The translations under genes were made by a program, and so were the position numbers. From NCBI GenBank assembly GCA_051009015.1, contig JBPCWZ010000123.1, positions 1 through 17,876 on the forward strand: a stretch of DNA of 17,876 nucleotides, read 5' to 3'. The notes below the pieces were generated by a model that was given only the letters and a program-made list of their open reading frames with translations, had not been told where the DNA came from and searched no databases. The stretch comes from JAHRAH01 sp051009015 (GTDB lineage Bacteria > Pseudomonadota > Gammaproteobacteria > Tethybacterales > Persebacteraceae). The stretch's first letter is position 1. Each line of letters opens with the position of its first letter. This document shows, piece after piece, positions 1 through 7,133 of this stretch.

Positions 1-190
1 TTTGCCGATAACGGGATTATGCAAAGGTCTAACCCGTGCGCCGTGCGCCGTGCGCCGTGCGCCGTGCGATGATAAACGACAAGTTAAACATGTTCAAAAG
101 CATCGCCAAACATCATAACACAAAAAACCCCCGTTTTGCCAAACGCGCCAAAAAAATCCGCCACCGCGCAAGTTTGACAACTGCCGCCGA
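1..190. other. Downstream flank of cysI without a supported gene
   Basis: No reading frame here looks like a real protein on either strand. The stretch holds a heptamer tandem repeat (34-68) and AT-richer sequence beyond it. I see no clear intrinsic terminator for the minus-strand cys genes that end at 191. The inverted repeat CCGCCG (184-189) / CGGCGG (197-202) straddles the cysI stop codon and is not followed by a T tract on the minus strand. Part of a gene extending to the left of the window cannot be excluded. Confidence 0.5.
34..68. repeat. Five tandem copies of CCGTGCG
   Basis: Positions 34-40, 41-47, 48-54, 55-61 and 62-68 each read CCGTGCG, giving 35 bp of perfect heptamer repeat outside any supported gene. 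A tract like this is expected to vary in copy number between strains by replication slippage. No function is visible. Confidence 0.95.
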
Positions 191-1936
191 TTATTGCGGC
201 GGATGAAAGTCGGGCGGGGTTTTCGGGGGTTTTGTCTTGCCGGTGCGGATGAGGAAGTCGCCGAAGTGCTCGCCTTTTTGGCGCGCTTTGGCATAATCGT
301 CCAAAAGCGGCGTCAGGGTTTTGAGTATGCCGGCTTCGTCCAAATTGCCGGCGGCAAAAGCCGACAGACGGTCGCCGCTGAACGATGCGCCCAGATACAA
401 GTTATAGCGCCCGGGCGATTTGCCGACCAAGCCAATCTCCGCCAGATACGGGCGGGCGCAGCCATTCGGGCAGCCGGTCATTCTTATCGTTATCGCGCTT
501 TTTTCCAAGCCGCGCCGTGCCATTTCCGCTTCCAGTTTGCCTATCAACCCGGGCAGATACCGCTCCGACTCCGCCATCGCCAAAGGGCAAGTCGGCAGGG
601 CAACGCAAGCCATGGAATGCTGGCGCAAAACGGATATGCCGGATATGCCGTTTTTGTCGTCATCCGCCGCGCTTGTCAAGTTTGCCATCGTGCCGCGCCG
701 GGCAAAAACCGCCGCCACGCGTTTCTTGTCTTCGTCTTTGATATTGACAAGCATCAGGTTTTGGTTTGGCGTTATCTGAAAACCGCAAACATTCATCGCC
801 GCCGTCTCGCGCAAGCAATCGCGCAATGCGCCATCGCCAATCCTGCCGTTTTCCACAAACAAAGTCAGCGACCATTTGCCGCTTTGCCCGCAATGCCAGC
901 CCAAACTTTCATTGCGCCCGCGCCAAACAACTTTGCGCGGCTTTTGCAAAACAAAACCGGCGCGCTTTTGCAACTCCTCCCGCGCCCAATCCGCCCCGTA
1001 TTTGGCGATGGTGTATTTCCATCTTGACCGGCGGCGGTCGCTGCGGTTGCCATAATCGCGCTGAATAGCCGCAATATGCCATGCGACATCGGCAGCCATC
1101 TGCGGCGGGCAAAAGCCGATGCCGTCGCCAAGGCGCGGAAATGCCGTCTTGTCGCCCTGCGCCATTCCCAATCCGCCGCCGGTCAAAACATTAAAACCCG
1201 CCAGCACACCGCCATCATTATCATCGGCAACGGCGACAAAACCAATATCCTGCGACCACACATCAACATCATTAACCGGCGGCACGGCAATGGCAATCTT
1301 AAACTTTCGCGGCAGATAAGTTTTGCCATAAAGCGGCTCAACTTCTTCGCCGCCGCTGGCGACTTTCTCCTCGCCCAGCCATATCTCAAAATACGCGCGG
1401 CTTTGCGGCAGTAGTTTTTTGCTAATATCCGCCGCCATTTGCCCGGCGGCAGTGTGTAATGGAGAATCGCCAACCGATGCCATTACATTGCGATTAACAT
1501 CCCCGCAAGCGGCAATAGCATCCAAAAGCCGATGCGCGCATGCCTGCAAAAGCGGGCGCAAGTTGTCTTTCGCTACGCCATGAAACTGCAGCGTTTGCCG
1601 GGTTGTCAAACGCAAACTGCCGCTTTCGGATAACTCGCGGGCGGCGGAATCGGCGGCAAGCCATTGCCCCCCGCTTAATAACCCGCCCGGAATACGCAAG
1701 CGAATCATAAAAGAATAATCCGGTTCCAGCATTCTTTCGGCGCGGGCGGCGCGGTTATCGCGGTTGTCCTGCTGATAGATGCCATGGAACTTAATAAGCG
1801 CGGTATCATTTTCGGCGAATGCGCCGCTGAGTCCGTTTTGCAAGCCTTCGCCGATGCCGCCGCGCAGTTGCCGGCTTTTTGCCTTAATATGCTCCACCGC
1901 CGAAGGCGGCGCGTTATCTTTTTTGTCAATAGACAT
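191..1936 (-). CDS. cysI: Sulfite reductase [NADPH] hemoprotein beta-component
   Basis: 581 residues. Reduces sulfite to sulfide with six electrons received from the CysJ flavoprotein, in the cytoplasmic CysJI complex of assimilatory sulfate reduction. The four cysteines that bind the 4Fe-4S cluster coupled to siroheme are present: Cys444 and Cys450 in CVALPTC, and Cys489 and Cys493 in TGCPNGC. The anion-site basic residues also appear conserved (MIRLRIPGG near 77-85, GDVNRN near 145-150, LPRKFKIAI near 208-216). Length is close to the usual ~570. The frame stays open upstream to 2353, but the ATG at 1936 gives the normal family N-terminus and overlaps the end of cysJ by 11 nt, as expected for translational coupling. 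No Shine-Dalgarno is obvious. The last ~15 residues are a Pro-rich tail (TGKTKPPKTPPDFHPPQ). Confidence 0.97.
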   Translation of the reverse strand: MSIDKKDNAPPSAVEHIKAKSRQLRGGIGEGLQNGLSGAFAENDTALIKFHGIYQQDNRDNRAARAERMLEPDYSFMIRLRIPGGLLSGGQWLAADSAARELSESGSLRLTTRQTLQFHGVAKDNLRPLLQACAHRLLDAIAACGDVNRNVMASVGDSPLHTAAGQMAADISKKLLPQSRAYFEIWLGEEKVASGGEEVEPLYGKTYLPRKFKIAIAVPPVNDVDVWSQDIGFVAVADDNDGGVLAGFNVLTGGGLGMAQGDKTAFPRLGDGIGFCPPQMAADVAWHIAAIQRDYGNRSDRRRSRWKYTIAKYGADWAREELQKRAGFVLQKPRKVVWRGRNESLGWHCGQSGKWSLTLFVENGRIGDGALRDCLRETAAMNVCGFQITPNQNLMLVNIKDEDKKRVAAVFARRGTMANLTSAADDDKNGISGISVLRQHSMACVALPTCPLAMAESERYLPGLIGKLEAEMARRGLEKSAITIRMTGCPNGCARPYLAEIGLVGKSPGRYNLYLGASFSGDRLSAFAAGNLDEAGILKTLTPLLDDYAKARQKGEHFGDFLIRTGKTKPPKTPPDFHPPQ

Positions 1937-3734
1937 CGCGCCGGTAGCGTTTTTCGCGCTGCAGTGTCGCCAGAGTTTCGGCACCGGCAATATCGGCAAG
2001 GGCATTATGGACATCGCGCCCCATTCCCTTGTCGTCGCCGCAAACATAAACACTTGCGCCGTTGTCAATCCACCGCCGCACTTGTTCGGCGTTTTCATAA
2101 AGTTTATGCTGCACATAAACCTTGCCGCCGCCGTCGCGCGAAAAAGCCGCCGACAACTTCGCAAGCGGCGCGCCGCCGCCGTTTGCCAAACCGCCCTGCG
2201 AAGGCGGCAACCTGCGCAACCATTCGCGCTGATAATAAAAATCCTCGCGCCGCCGCCGCTCGCCGAAAAAAAGCCACGCCTCGCCGCTTTGCGACATTTC
2301 CTCGCGCTCTTCCATAAAAGCCCGAAAAGGCGCAACACCGGCACCCGCGCCAATCATAATAATAGGAGTATTGGCATCCTGCGGCGGGCGGAATGTTTCG
2401 TTATCCTGCACAAAAACCCGCACACTATCGCCGGTTGCAAGGGCGGAAAGATAATCACTGCAAACCCCCCGCCGCAAACGCCCGCCGGCATCATAATAAG
2501 CGGCATCGGCGACAAGCAAATGCGCCTCGTCTTCCCGCGCCGAAGCAAGGGAATACAAACGCGGCGTCAACCGGCGCAGTGTTTTCATTATTTCAATCCC
2601 GCAGTTTTTTGGCGGGGCAATATCATCAAGCACCTCCAAAAGACCGCGCCCATTAATATAGCGCACAATCTTTTGCCGTTCGGCGCAAATGTCATTCAGC
2701 CGCCGGTCATTGACAATCGCCGCAAAACGCTGCAGCACCGGCGCGGTCAATCGGCTAATGTCAAGTTTTTGTTCCAGCCATTCCCCGGCGGTCGCAACTT
2801 CGCCGTCAATATCGGCTTGCGCATCCGGCTGCAAGCCGAGCCGCTTGCAAACAAGGAGCGCGAGTTTTTTGTCATTATGCGGGGCGATGCCGATGGAATC
2901 TCCCGGTTGCGGGCGCAAGTTTGACCCGGCGAGCGACAACTCCAAATGACGGACATTGCGCCCTTCGCCGCTGATTTTGATATTCGCCAAAACTTCGGCG
3001 GCAAAAGGCGCATTAATATCAACGCCGCCCGCGGCGATAACGGGCGCATGCAAAGGAGTGTTATTGTTTGCCCCGTTAACAACACTCTTAATAGCGCCGT
3101 TTGTTGCGCCGTTGATAACCCCGCCGCCGTTGATAGTTGCGCCTTGTTTGTCGGCGATATCTTCGCGCCATTTGCGGGCGGCGGTTTCATAATCGGCGTC
3201 GCATTCGGCAATGTCAAGAATCGGCATCGCGCCGAGTTTTTGCAGATAGTTATGCAAATCCCGGCCGGTTTTGCAAAAATGTTCATAACTGCTGTCGCCG
3301 AGTGCCAAAACCGCAAAGCGCAAACCATCAAGGCGCGGCGCGCGGTTGCTTTGCAAAAAAGCCAAAAAAGCGGCGGCGGCATCGGGCGGCTCCCCTTCGC
3401 CGTGCGTGCTAACAACGGCAAACAACTTCTTCTCCTTTTTCAGCCGCGCCGTTTTGTAGTTTTCCATGGACATTGCAACGGCGCGCACCCCCCGCTGTTG
3501 CAAAAGCCCGACAAGCGCATCGGCGACTTTTTTGCCATTACCGGTTTGCGAGCCATAAAGCACGGCAACATTTTGACTTTCGTCATCGGGCATATCGGCG
3601 GCGCCAACGGCGGCAAAAGGCGCAACACCCTCTCCGGCGGCAGCGGAAAAATAACCGCCAAGCCATGCAAGTTGCGCAGGTTTCAACCTGCGGCGCAACT
3701 GCTCAACCGTTTGCAAATCTGGCGGATGCAGCAT
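1926..3734 (-). CDS. cysJ: Sulfite reductase [NADPH] flavoprotein alpha-component
   Basis: 602 residues. Passes electrons from NADPH through FAD and FMN to CysI. Domains in order: flavodoxin-like FMN domain (about 55-195, with YGSQTGNGKK at 60-69, STHGEGEPPD at 109-118 and LALGDSSYEHF near 143-153); a linker; FAD-binding domain (RLYSLAS at 392-398, GVCSDYL at 423-429); and NADPH domain (GAGAGVAPFRAF at 462-473, FFGERRR near 489-495, YVCGDDKGM near 563-571), ending in the family C-terminus RYRRDVY. The start at 3734 lies inside the last codons of cysG (32 nt overlap); the open frame up to 3914 is only the cysG shadow. Two local oddities are an Asn/Gly-rich linker (about 198-226) and an extra segment PSQGGLANGGG (about 511-521) that looks roughly ten residues longer than in E. 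coli CysJ. Confidence 0.96.
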   Translation of the reverse strand: MLHPPDLQTVEQLRRRLKPAQLAWLGGYFSAAAGEGVAPFAAVGAADMPDDESQNVAVLYGSQTGNGKKVADALVGLLQQRGVRAVAMSMENYKTARLKKEKKLFAVVSTHGEGEPPDAAAAFLAFLQSNRAPRLDGLRFAVLALGDSSYEHFCKTGRDLHNYLQKLGAMPILDIAECDADYETAARKWREDIADKQGATINGGGVINGATNGAIKSVVNGANNNTPLHAPVIAAGGVDINAPFAAEVLANIKISGEGRNVRHLELSLAGSNLRPQPGDSIGIAPHNDKKLALLVCKRLGLQPDAQADIDGEVATAGEWLEQKLDISRLTAPVLQRFAAIVNDRRLNDICAERQKIVRYINGRGLLEVLDDIAPPKNCGIEIMKTLRRLTPRLYSLASAREDEAHLLVADAAYYDAGGRLRRGVCSDYLSALATGDSVRVFVQDNETFRPPQDANTPIIMIGAGAGVAPFRAFMEEREEMSQSGEAWLFFGERRRREDFYYQREWLRRLPPSQGGLANGGGAPLAKLSAAFSRDGGGKVYVQHKLYENAEQVRRWIDNGASVYVCGDDKGMGRDVHNALADIAGAETLATLQREKRYRRDVY

Positions 3735-5142
3735 CGGAAATATCGGGAAAGGGAAAAGGCATGTTTGCCAAAGGTTTGGATTCTTCGCCAAAAGCCGCAA
3801 CCGCGCCGACAATAAAAAGCGCCGGAGAAAAAGCCGCCCCCGCAGTTTTGGCGGCGATGGTATGCAGCATTCCGCAAAAAACCCGCTGAGCGCAAGTAGC
3901 ACCGGCGCAAACAAGCGCGGCGGGCGTTTGTTTGTCTTTGCCTTGTGCTATCAGGTTTTCGGCAATGGCGGCAACACCCGCCCCCGCCATATAAAAAACC
4001 AAAGTGCATTTTTCATCTTCGGCAAGCGAATGCCAAAAAGCCGCACCTTCATCGCCGCGCACGGTAACAAACCGCACACTGCCGGCAATATCCCGTTGCG
4101 TCAGCGGGATTTGCGCCGCAGCCGCGCAACCATTAGCGGCGGACACCCCCGGCACGACAACATAAGCAACCCCCGCCTTTCGCAATGCCGCCATTTCTTC
4201 CCCCCCGCGCCCGAAAACAAAAGGATCGCCGCCCTTAACTCTGGCGACCTTCGCCCCGCTTTTGGCATGTTGAATCAACAATGCATTAATATCTTCCTGC
4301 GAAAAAGCACGCGCCCCGCGGCATTTGCCGACAAATAGTTTTGTCGCATCGCGCCGCGCCAAATCCAAAACCGCCGCCGAAACAAGCCGGTCATAAACAA
4401 CAACATCCGCCTTTTGCAAAAGCCGGTGTGCGCGAAATGTCATCAAATCGGCATCACCGGGACCCGCCCCGATAAGATAAACCTCGCCGCCGTCATATTC
4501 GCCGTCATCATCAACAAACGCCCGAAGTTGCTTTTGCATCCGCGCTTGTGCGCTTGCCACATTACCACCCAAAGCCGCTTCCGCCGCCGGAGAATCAACA
4601 GCCGCTTCCCAAAACAACCTTCGCCGCTCAGGCGGCAGAGTATCAGCGACAACATTGCGCCATTCGCCAAACATCTGCGCGAGATAACCAAGTCGCGGCG
4701 GCATTTGTTCTTCCAAATGCGCCCGCCACATCCGCGCCAAAACCGGAGAATCCCCGCCGCTGGAAACAGCGGCAACAAAATCCCCCCGCTCGGCAATAGC
4801 CGGAAAGATAAAATCACACCGGCGCGGATTATCCACAACATTAACCGGCACCCGCCGCCTTTTTGCCGCAATGACAACCTGCTCATTAACAGCATCATCG
4901 CCAACCGCCACAACCGCCGCAGTGCATCCCGCCAAATCCGCGGCAACAAAACACCGATGCCGCACTTCCCCGCCGCTTTTTTCGGCAAGTGTCTGCAACC
5001 CCCCGACAATGCGCGGAGCGACAACAACCAAAACCGCCCCGCTGCGCGAAAGTAAAGCCGCCTTGCGTTCGGCAACTTCGCCGCCGCCGACAATCAAAAC
5101 ACGCCGCCGCCGCAAATCAAAGAAAAAGGGAAAATACCGCAT
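3703..5142 (-). CDS. cysG: Siroheme synthase: SUMT fused to precorrin-2 dehydrogenase/ferrochelatase
   Basis: 479 residues. Makes siroheme, the CysI cofactor, from uroporphyrinogen III by two SAM-dependent methylations, NAD-dependent oxidation and iron insertion. The N-terminal dehydrogenase/ferrochelatase half has the nucleotide-binding LIVGGGEVAERK (16-27), Asp104 in NVVDNP, and SSGGDSPVLAR (127-137). The C-terminal methyltransferase half (about 218-455) has GAGPGD (225-230), VYDRLV (249-254), GGDPFVFGRGGEE (304-316) and FYMA near 383-386. The domain order matches E. coli CysG. The start gives the normal family N-terminus; there is no Shine-Dalgarno, and a TATAAT box lies only 11 nt upstream. 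It is the first cys gene of the minus-strand unit, 78 nt downstream of lysS. Confidence 0.97.
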   Translation of the reverse strand: MRYFPFFFDLRRRRVLIVGGGEVAERKAALLSRSGAVLVVVAPRIVGGLQTLAEKSGGEVRHRCFVAADLAGCTAAVVAVGDDAVNEQVVIAAKRRRVPVNVVDNPRRCDFIFPAIAERGDFVAAVSSGGDSPVLARMWRAHLEEQMPPRLGYLAQMFGEWRNVVADTLPPERRRLFWEAAVDSPAAEAALGGNVASAQARMQKQLRAFVDDDGEYDGGEVYLIGAGPGDADLMTFRAHRLLQKADVVVYDRLVSAAVLDLARRDATKLFVGKCRGARAFSQEDINALLIQHAKSGAKVARVKGGDPFVFGRGGEEMAALRKAGVAYVVVPGVSAANGCAAAAQIPLTQRDIAGSVRFVTVRGDEGAAFWHSLAEDEKCTLVFYMAGAGVAAIAENLIAQGKDKQTPAALVCAGATCAQRVFCGMLHTIAAKTAGAAFSPALFIVGAVAAFGEESKPLANMPFPFPDISDAASARFANG

Positions 5143-5153
5143 AACGGCATAAC

Positions 5154-5159
5154 ATTATA
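5154..5159 (-). promoter_or_regulatory. Putative -10 box of the cysG-cysJ-cysI unit
   Basis: Read on the minus strand this is a perfect TATAAT, 11 nt before the cysG ATG at 5142. Initiation about 7 nt downstream would leave a leader of only some 4-6 nt. No good -35 hexamer sits at the normal distance, so activator dependence is possible. Read-through from lysS could also transcribe the unit. Confidence 0.5.
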
Positions 5160-5214
5160 AAAGTGATACATAAAAACAGGTTATCCGATTTTGGCATATA
5201 GATATTATCACTTT
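5160..5214. promoter_or_regulatory. 9-bp inverted repeat between lysS and cysG, operator-like
   Basis: AAAGTGATA (5160-5168) and TATCACTTT (5206-5214) are perfect inverted copies separated by 37 nt, centre to centre 46 nt. The 5160-5168 arm directly abuts the TATAAT box at 5154-5159. The placement suggests a dimeric or looping regulator of sulfite reduction, or a long-loop stem in lysS read-through RNA. Which regulator binds, if any, cannot be told from sequence. Confidence 0.45.
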
Positions 5215-5220
5215 GGCGGT

Positions 5221-6813
5221 TTAATCCCCGCCGCCGTCATCTTTTTCGCCGTCATTGGCGGATGCGGATGCGGATGCGCGCAACTGCGGAAACAAAATAA
5301 CATCCCGAATAGAAGGCGAATCACTAAGCAGCATCACAAGCCGGTCAATGCCAACCCCGCCTCCGGCATTGGGCGGCAAGCCGTGCTGCAAAGCGCGAAT
5401 ATAATCGGCATCATAATGCATAGCATCATTATCCCCGCTTTGCCGCAACCGGTTTTGCGCCCGAAAAACATCCGCCTGTGCCTGCGGGTCATTTTGTTCC
5501 GAAAAGCCATTAACCAACTCACGCCCGGCGGCAAACAACTCAAAGCGCTCGGCGGTTTTGCCATCCGCCGAAGTTTTCGCCAGCGGCGAAAGCGCGGCGG
5601 GATAATCCACAATAAAAGTCGGGCTTATTAATGTATGCTCGGCGCAACGCTCAAACAACGCAAAGCGCAAAACCTCAACATCATCTTCCTGCACAGCATC
5701 AACATCAAACTCACCAAGCCGCGCCAGCAAAAACCCTTTATCATCAAGTTGCGCCGCCGTCCATTCCGGTTTTGCCTGCAATATCGCTTGCGCGGGCGAA
5801 AGCCGGGCAAAAGGGCGCGAAAAATCCAAAACCCCGCCCTGATAAGCAATCCGCTCACCACCGCAAACAGCAACAACCGCACTATGCAGCATTTCTTCCA
5901 CCAGCGGGATAAAATCCGCACAAGTTTGATATGCGGCATTAAATTCCAGCATAGTAAATTCCGGATTATGCCGCGTAGAAGTCCCCTCATTCCGAAAAAC
6001 GCGGTTCATTTCATAAACCTGTTCAAACCCGCCAACCAGCAACCTTTTAAGATGCAATTCCTGCGCGACCCGCAGATAATAATCACAATCCAGCGCATTA
6101 TATCGGGTAATAAAAGGCCTCGCCGCCGCCCCGCCGGGAATCGGCTGCAGCATCGGCGTTTCCACTTCCAGATACCCGCGCACATCCAAAAACCCCCGCA
6201 AATGCCGCAAGAGTTTGGCGCGACAAACAAAAACATCCCGCTCGCGCGGCGAAGACATCAGCGAAAGATACCGCCGCCGATAGCGCATTTCGGTATCGCT
6301 AACGCCATGAAACTTTTCCGGCGGCGGCAAAAGCGACTTAGCCAAAACCCGCACGGAAGAAGCCCGAACAGTCAATTCCCCGGTGCGCGTTCTAAACAAA
6401 GTCCCGCAAACCCCGACAATATCCCCCAAATCCAACTCACCGGCGGCGGCAAAAGCATCATCGCCAAGCGCATCCTTCCGCAAATAAACCTGCACATCCC
6501 CCGAAGCATCCCGCAAAGCCAAAAACCCCGCCTTCCCCATCTCCCGCCGAAAAACAACCCGCCCCGCAACAGCAACAACCCCGTCATTCCCGACACCGTC
6601 ATTCCCGCCCCTTTCGTCATTCCCGCGAAAGCGGGAATCTCCCGCCGCGACAGCATCATCATCACCACCACCATCAGCACCATCAAAAACCCCCGCCAAT
6701 TCATCAGCGCAATGCGTCCGCCGAAAGTCATTAGGATAAGCATCCCCCCCCTCGCGCAACAAAGCCAACTTCCCCCGCCGCGCCGCCAACAAATCATCAC
6801 CCACAACCATCAT
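5221..6813 (-). CDS. lysS: Lysyl-tRNA synthetase, class II, with a repeat-derived insertion
   Basis: 530 residues. Charges tRNA-Lys with lysine in the cytoplasm. The N-terminal helix with AYPNDFRR (25-32) leads into the OB-fold anticodon-binding domain (from VAVAGRVVFRREMGKAGF, about 80-97, to about 160). The catalytic domain has motif 1 (GYLEVETPML near 213-222), motif 2 (RVFRNEGTSTRHNPEFTMLE, 271-290) and motif 3 (GVGIDRLVMLL, 486-496). I chose the ATG at 6813, preceded by weakly SD-like GGCGG. ATGs at 6834 and 6888 only extend the protein into sequence unlike the family, and the outermost lies in a duplicated repeat. Residues 59-78 (DSRFRGND plus Gly/Asn-rich sequence) are translated from a dispersed palindromic repeat. 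An 18-residue acidic tail (ASASAS then DGEKDDGGGD) follows the usual end near FPQLR. Confidence 0.96.
   Translation of the reverse strand: MMVVGDDLLAARRGKLALLREGGDAYPNDFRRTHCADELAGVFDGADGGGDDDAVAAGDSRFRGNDERGGNDGVGNDGVVAVAGRVVFRREMGKAGFLALRDASGDVQVYLRKDALGDDAFAAAGELDLGDIVGVCGTLFRTRTGELTVRASSVRVLAKSLLPPPEKFHGVSDTEMRYRRRYLSLMSSPRERDVFVCRAKLLRHLRGFLDVRGYLEVETPMLQPIPGGAAARPFITRYNALDCDYYLRVAQELHLKRLLVGGFEQVYEMNRVFRNEGTSTRHNPEFTMLEFNAAYQTCADFIPLVEEMLHSAVVAVCGGERIAYQGGVLDFSRPFARLSPAQAILQAKPEWTAAQLDDKGFLLARLGEFDVDAVQEDDVEVLRFALFERCAEHTLISPTFIVDYPAALSPLAKTSADGKTAERFELFAAGRELVNGFSEQNDPQAQADVFRAQNRLRQSGDNDAMHYDADYIRALQHGLPPNAGGGVGIDRLVMLLSDSPSIRDVILFPQLRASASASANDGEKDDGGGD
5258..5275. repeat. Three tandem GCGGAT hexamers in the 3' end of lysS
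   Basis: GCGGAT is repeated three times in register; the minus strand encodes the alternating Ala-Ser stretch of the LysS C-terminal tail. Slippage by whole hexamers would keep the frame and change the tail length by two residues. The tail lies beyond the conserved class II core. Confidence 0.8.
6582..6638. repeat. dRS3-like palindromic repeat cluster inside lysS
   Basis: Three starts of the repeat, CGTCATTCCCG, occur at 6582-6592, 6597-6607 and 6615-6625. The third continues into a full palindrome: ATTCCCGC (6619-6626), loop GAAA (6627-6630), GCGGGAAT (6631-6638). The same element lies between genes at 8549, 11659, 11808 (inverted) and, changed, at 11861 (inverted). Read on the minus strand it encodes DSRFRGND and the following Gly/Asn-rich residues of LysS without breaking the frame. 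Confidence 0.92.
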
Positions 6814-6840
6814 TTTACCGCCATAACCCGTCATAAGCGA

Positions 6841-6964
6841 ATTAAAGCCCTGTAAGGGCGCCATTGTTTTCGCCAAAGGCGAAAACAATGCATAGCACAG
6901 GGCAAAGCGCGCAAGCGCGCCGCCCTGTGTCGGCGGGCATATTGATTAAAGCCCTGTAAGGGCG
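6841..6964. repeat. 20-bp direct repeats flanking two hairpins
   Basis: ATTAAAGCCCTGTAAGGGCG occurs exactly at 6841-6860 and 6945-6964; its core GCCCTGTAAGGGC is itself palindromic. Between the copies are a 13-bp perfect stem with an AAA loop (arms 6862-6874 and 6878-6890) and a nested stem: CACAGGGC (6896-6903) with GCCCTGTG (6922-6929), enclosing GCGCGC (6907-6912) with GCGCGC (6915-6920). The arrangement suggests a small non-autonomous repeat element or a tandem repeat unit. No transposase is nearby. Confidence 0.85.
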
Positions 6965-7079
6965 ACCCTTTCCTTTGCAGGGCAAAGCCCGGCAACCCCC
7001 CCCGCCCCGACAACAACAAAAAAAACAACAACCAGCCAAAATCACCCCCTAACAACCCCCTCCCCGCCGCAGATTAATG

Positions 7080-7085
7080 TATAAT
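7080..7085 (+). promoter_or_regulatory. -10 box of the first porin gene
   Basis: TATAAT, 48 nt before the porin ATG at 7134, predicts a leader of about 40 nt with the RBS GAGGA near 7122-7126. No recognisable -35 hexamer lies at 16-18 nt spacing (the region is C-rich), which fits an activator-dependent promoter. The surrounding sequence is shared with the second porin. Confidence 0.6.
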
Positions 7086-7133
7086 GACAAAGATAACCCG
7101 CACGGAAAGCCGGGCGGCAACGAGGATAAACAA

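Larger units (their letters stand above)
6814..7133. other. Divergent lysS / porin intergenic region rich in repeats
   Basis: This 320-nt gap holds no gene. From the lysS side it contains a 20-bp direct repeat pair, two hairpins, a C8 run (6996-7003) and a tract of CAACAA/AAA sequence leading to the porin promoter. Short open frames here translate only repeat sequence. Positions about 7008-7070 resemble 8650-8710 upstream of the second porin, so the duplicated porin unit included its upstream DNA. Confidence 0.8.

Noticed and set aside
184..202. CCGCCG/CGGCGG inverted repeat as the cys-operon terminator
   Set aside because: It spans the cysI stop codon and no T tract follows on the minus strand.
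194..1027. 277-codon plus-strand frame opposite cysI
   Set aside because: A shadow of the minus-strand sulfite reductase, whose Cys motifs and full length are clear.
1937..2353. Upstream extension of the cysI frame
   Set aside because: The extension overlaps cysJ and does not resemble CysI; the ATG at 1936 gives the normal N-terminus.
6814..6888. Longer lysS start at 6888 or 6834
   Set aside because: The extra residues come from the duplicated 20-bp repeat block or unconserved sequence. LysS homology begins near the ATG pair at 6813, which also has weakly SD-like GGCGG upstream.
6831..7055. Two short minus-strand frames in the lysS/porin gap
   Set aside because: They translate the repeat units (PLQGF, and PYRAL in the other frame) and hairpins only; no RBS or homology.
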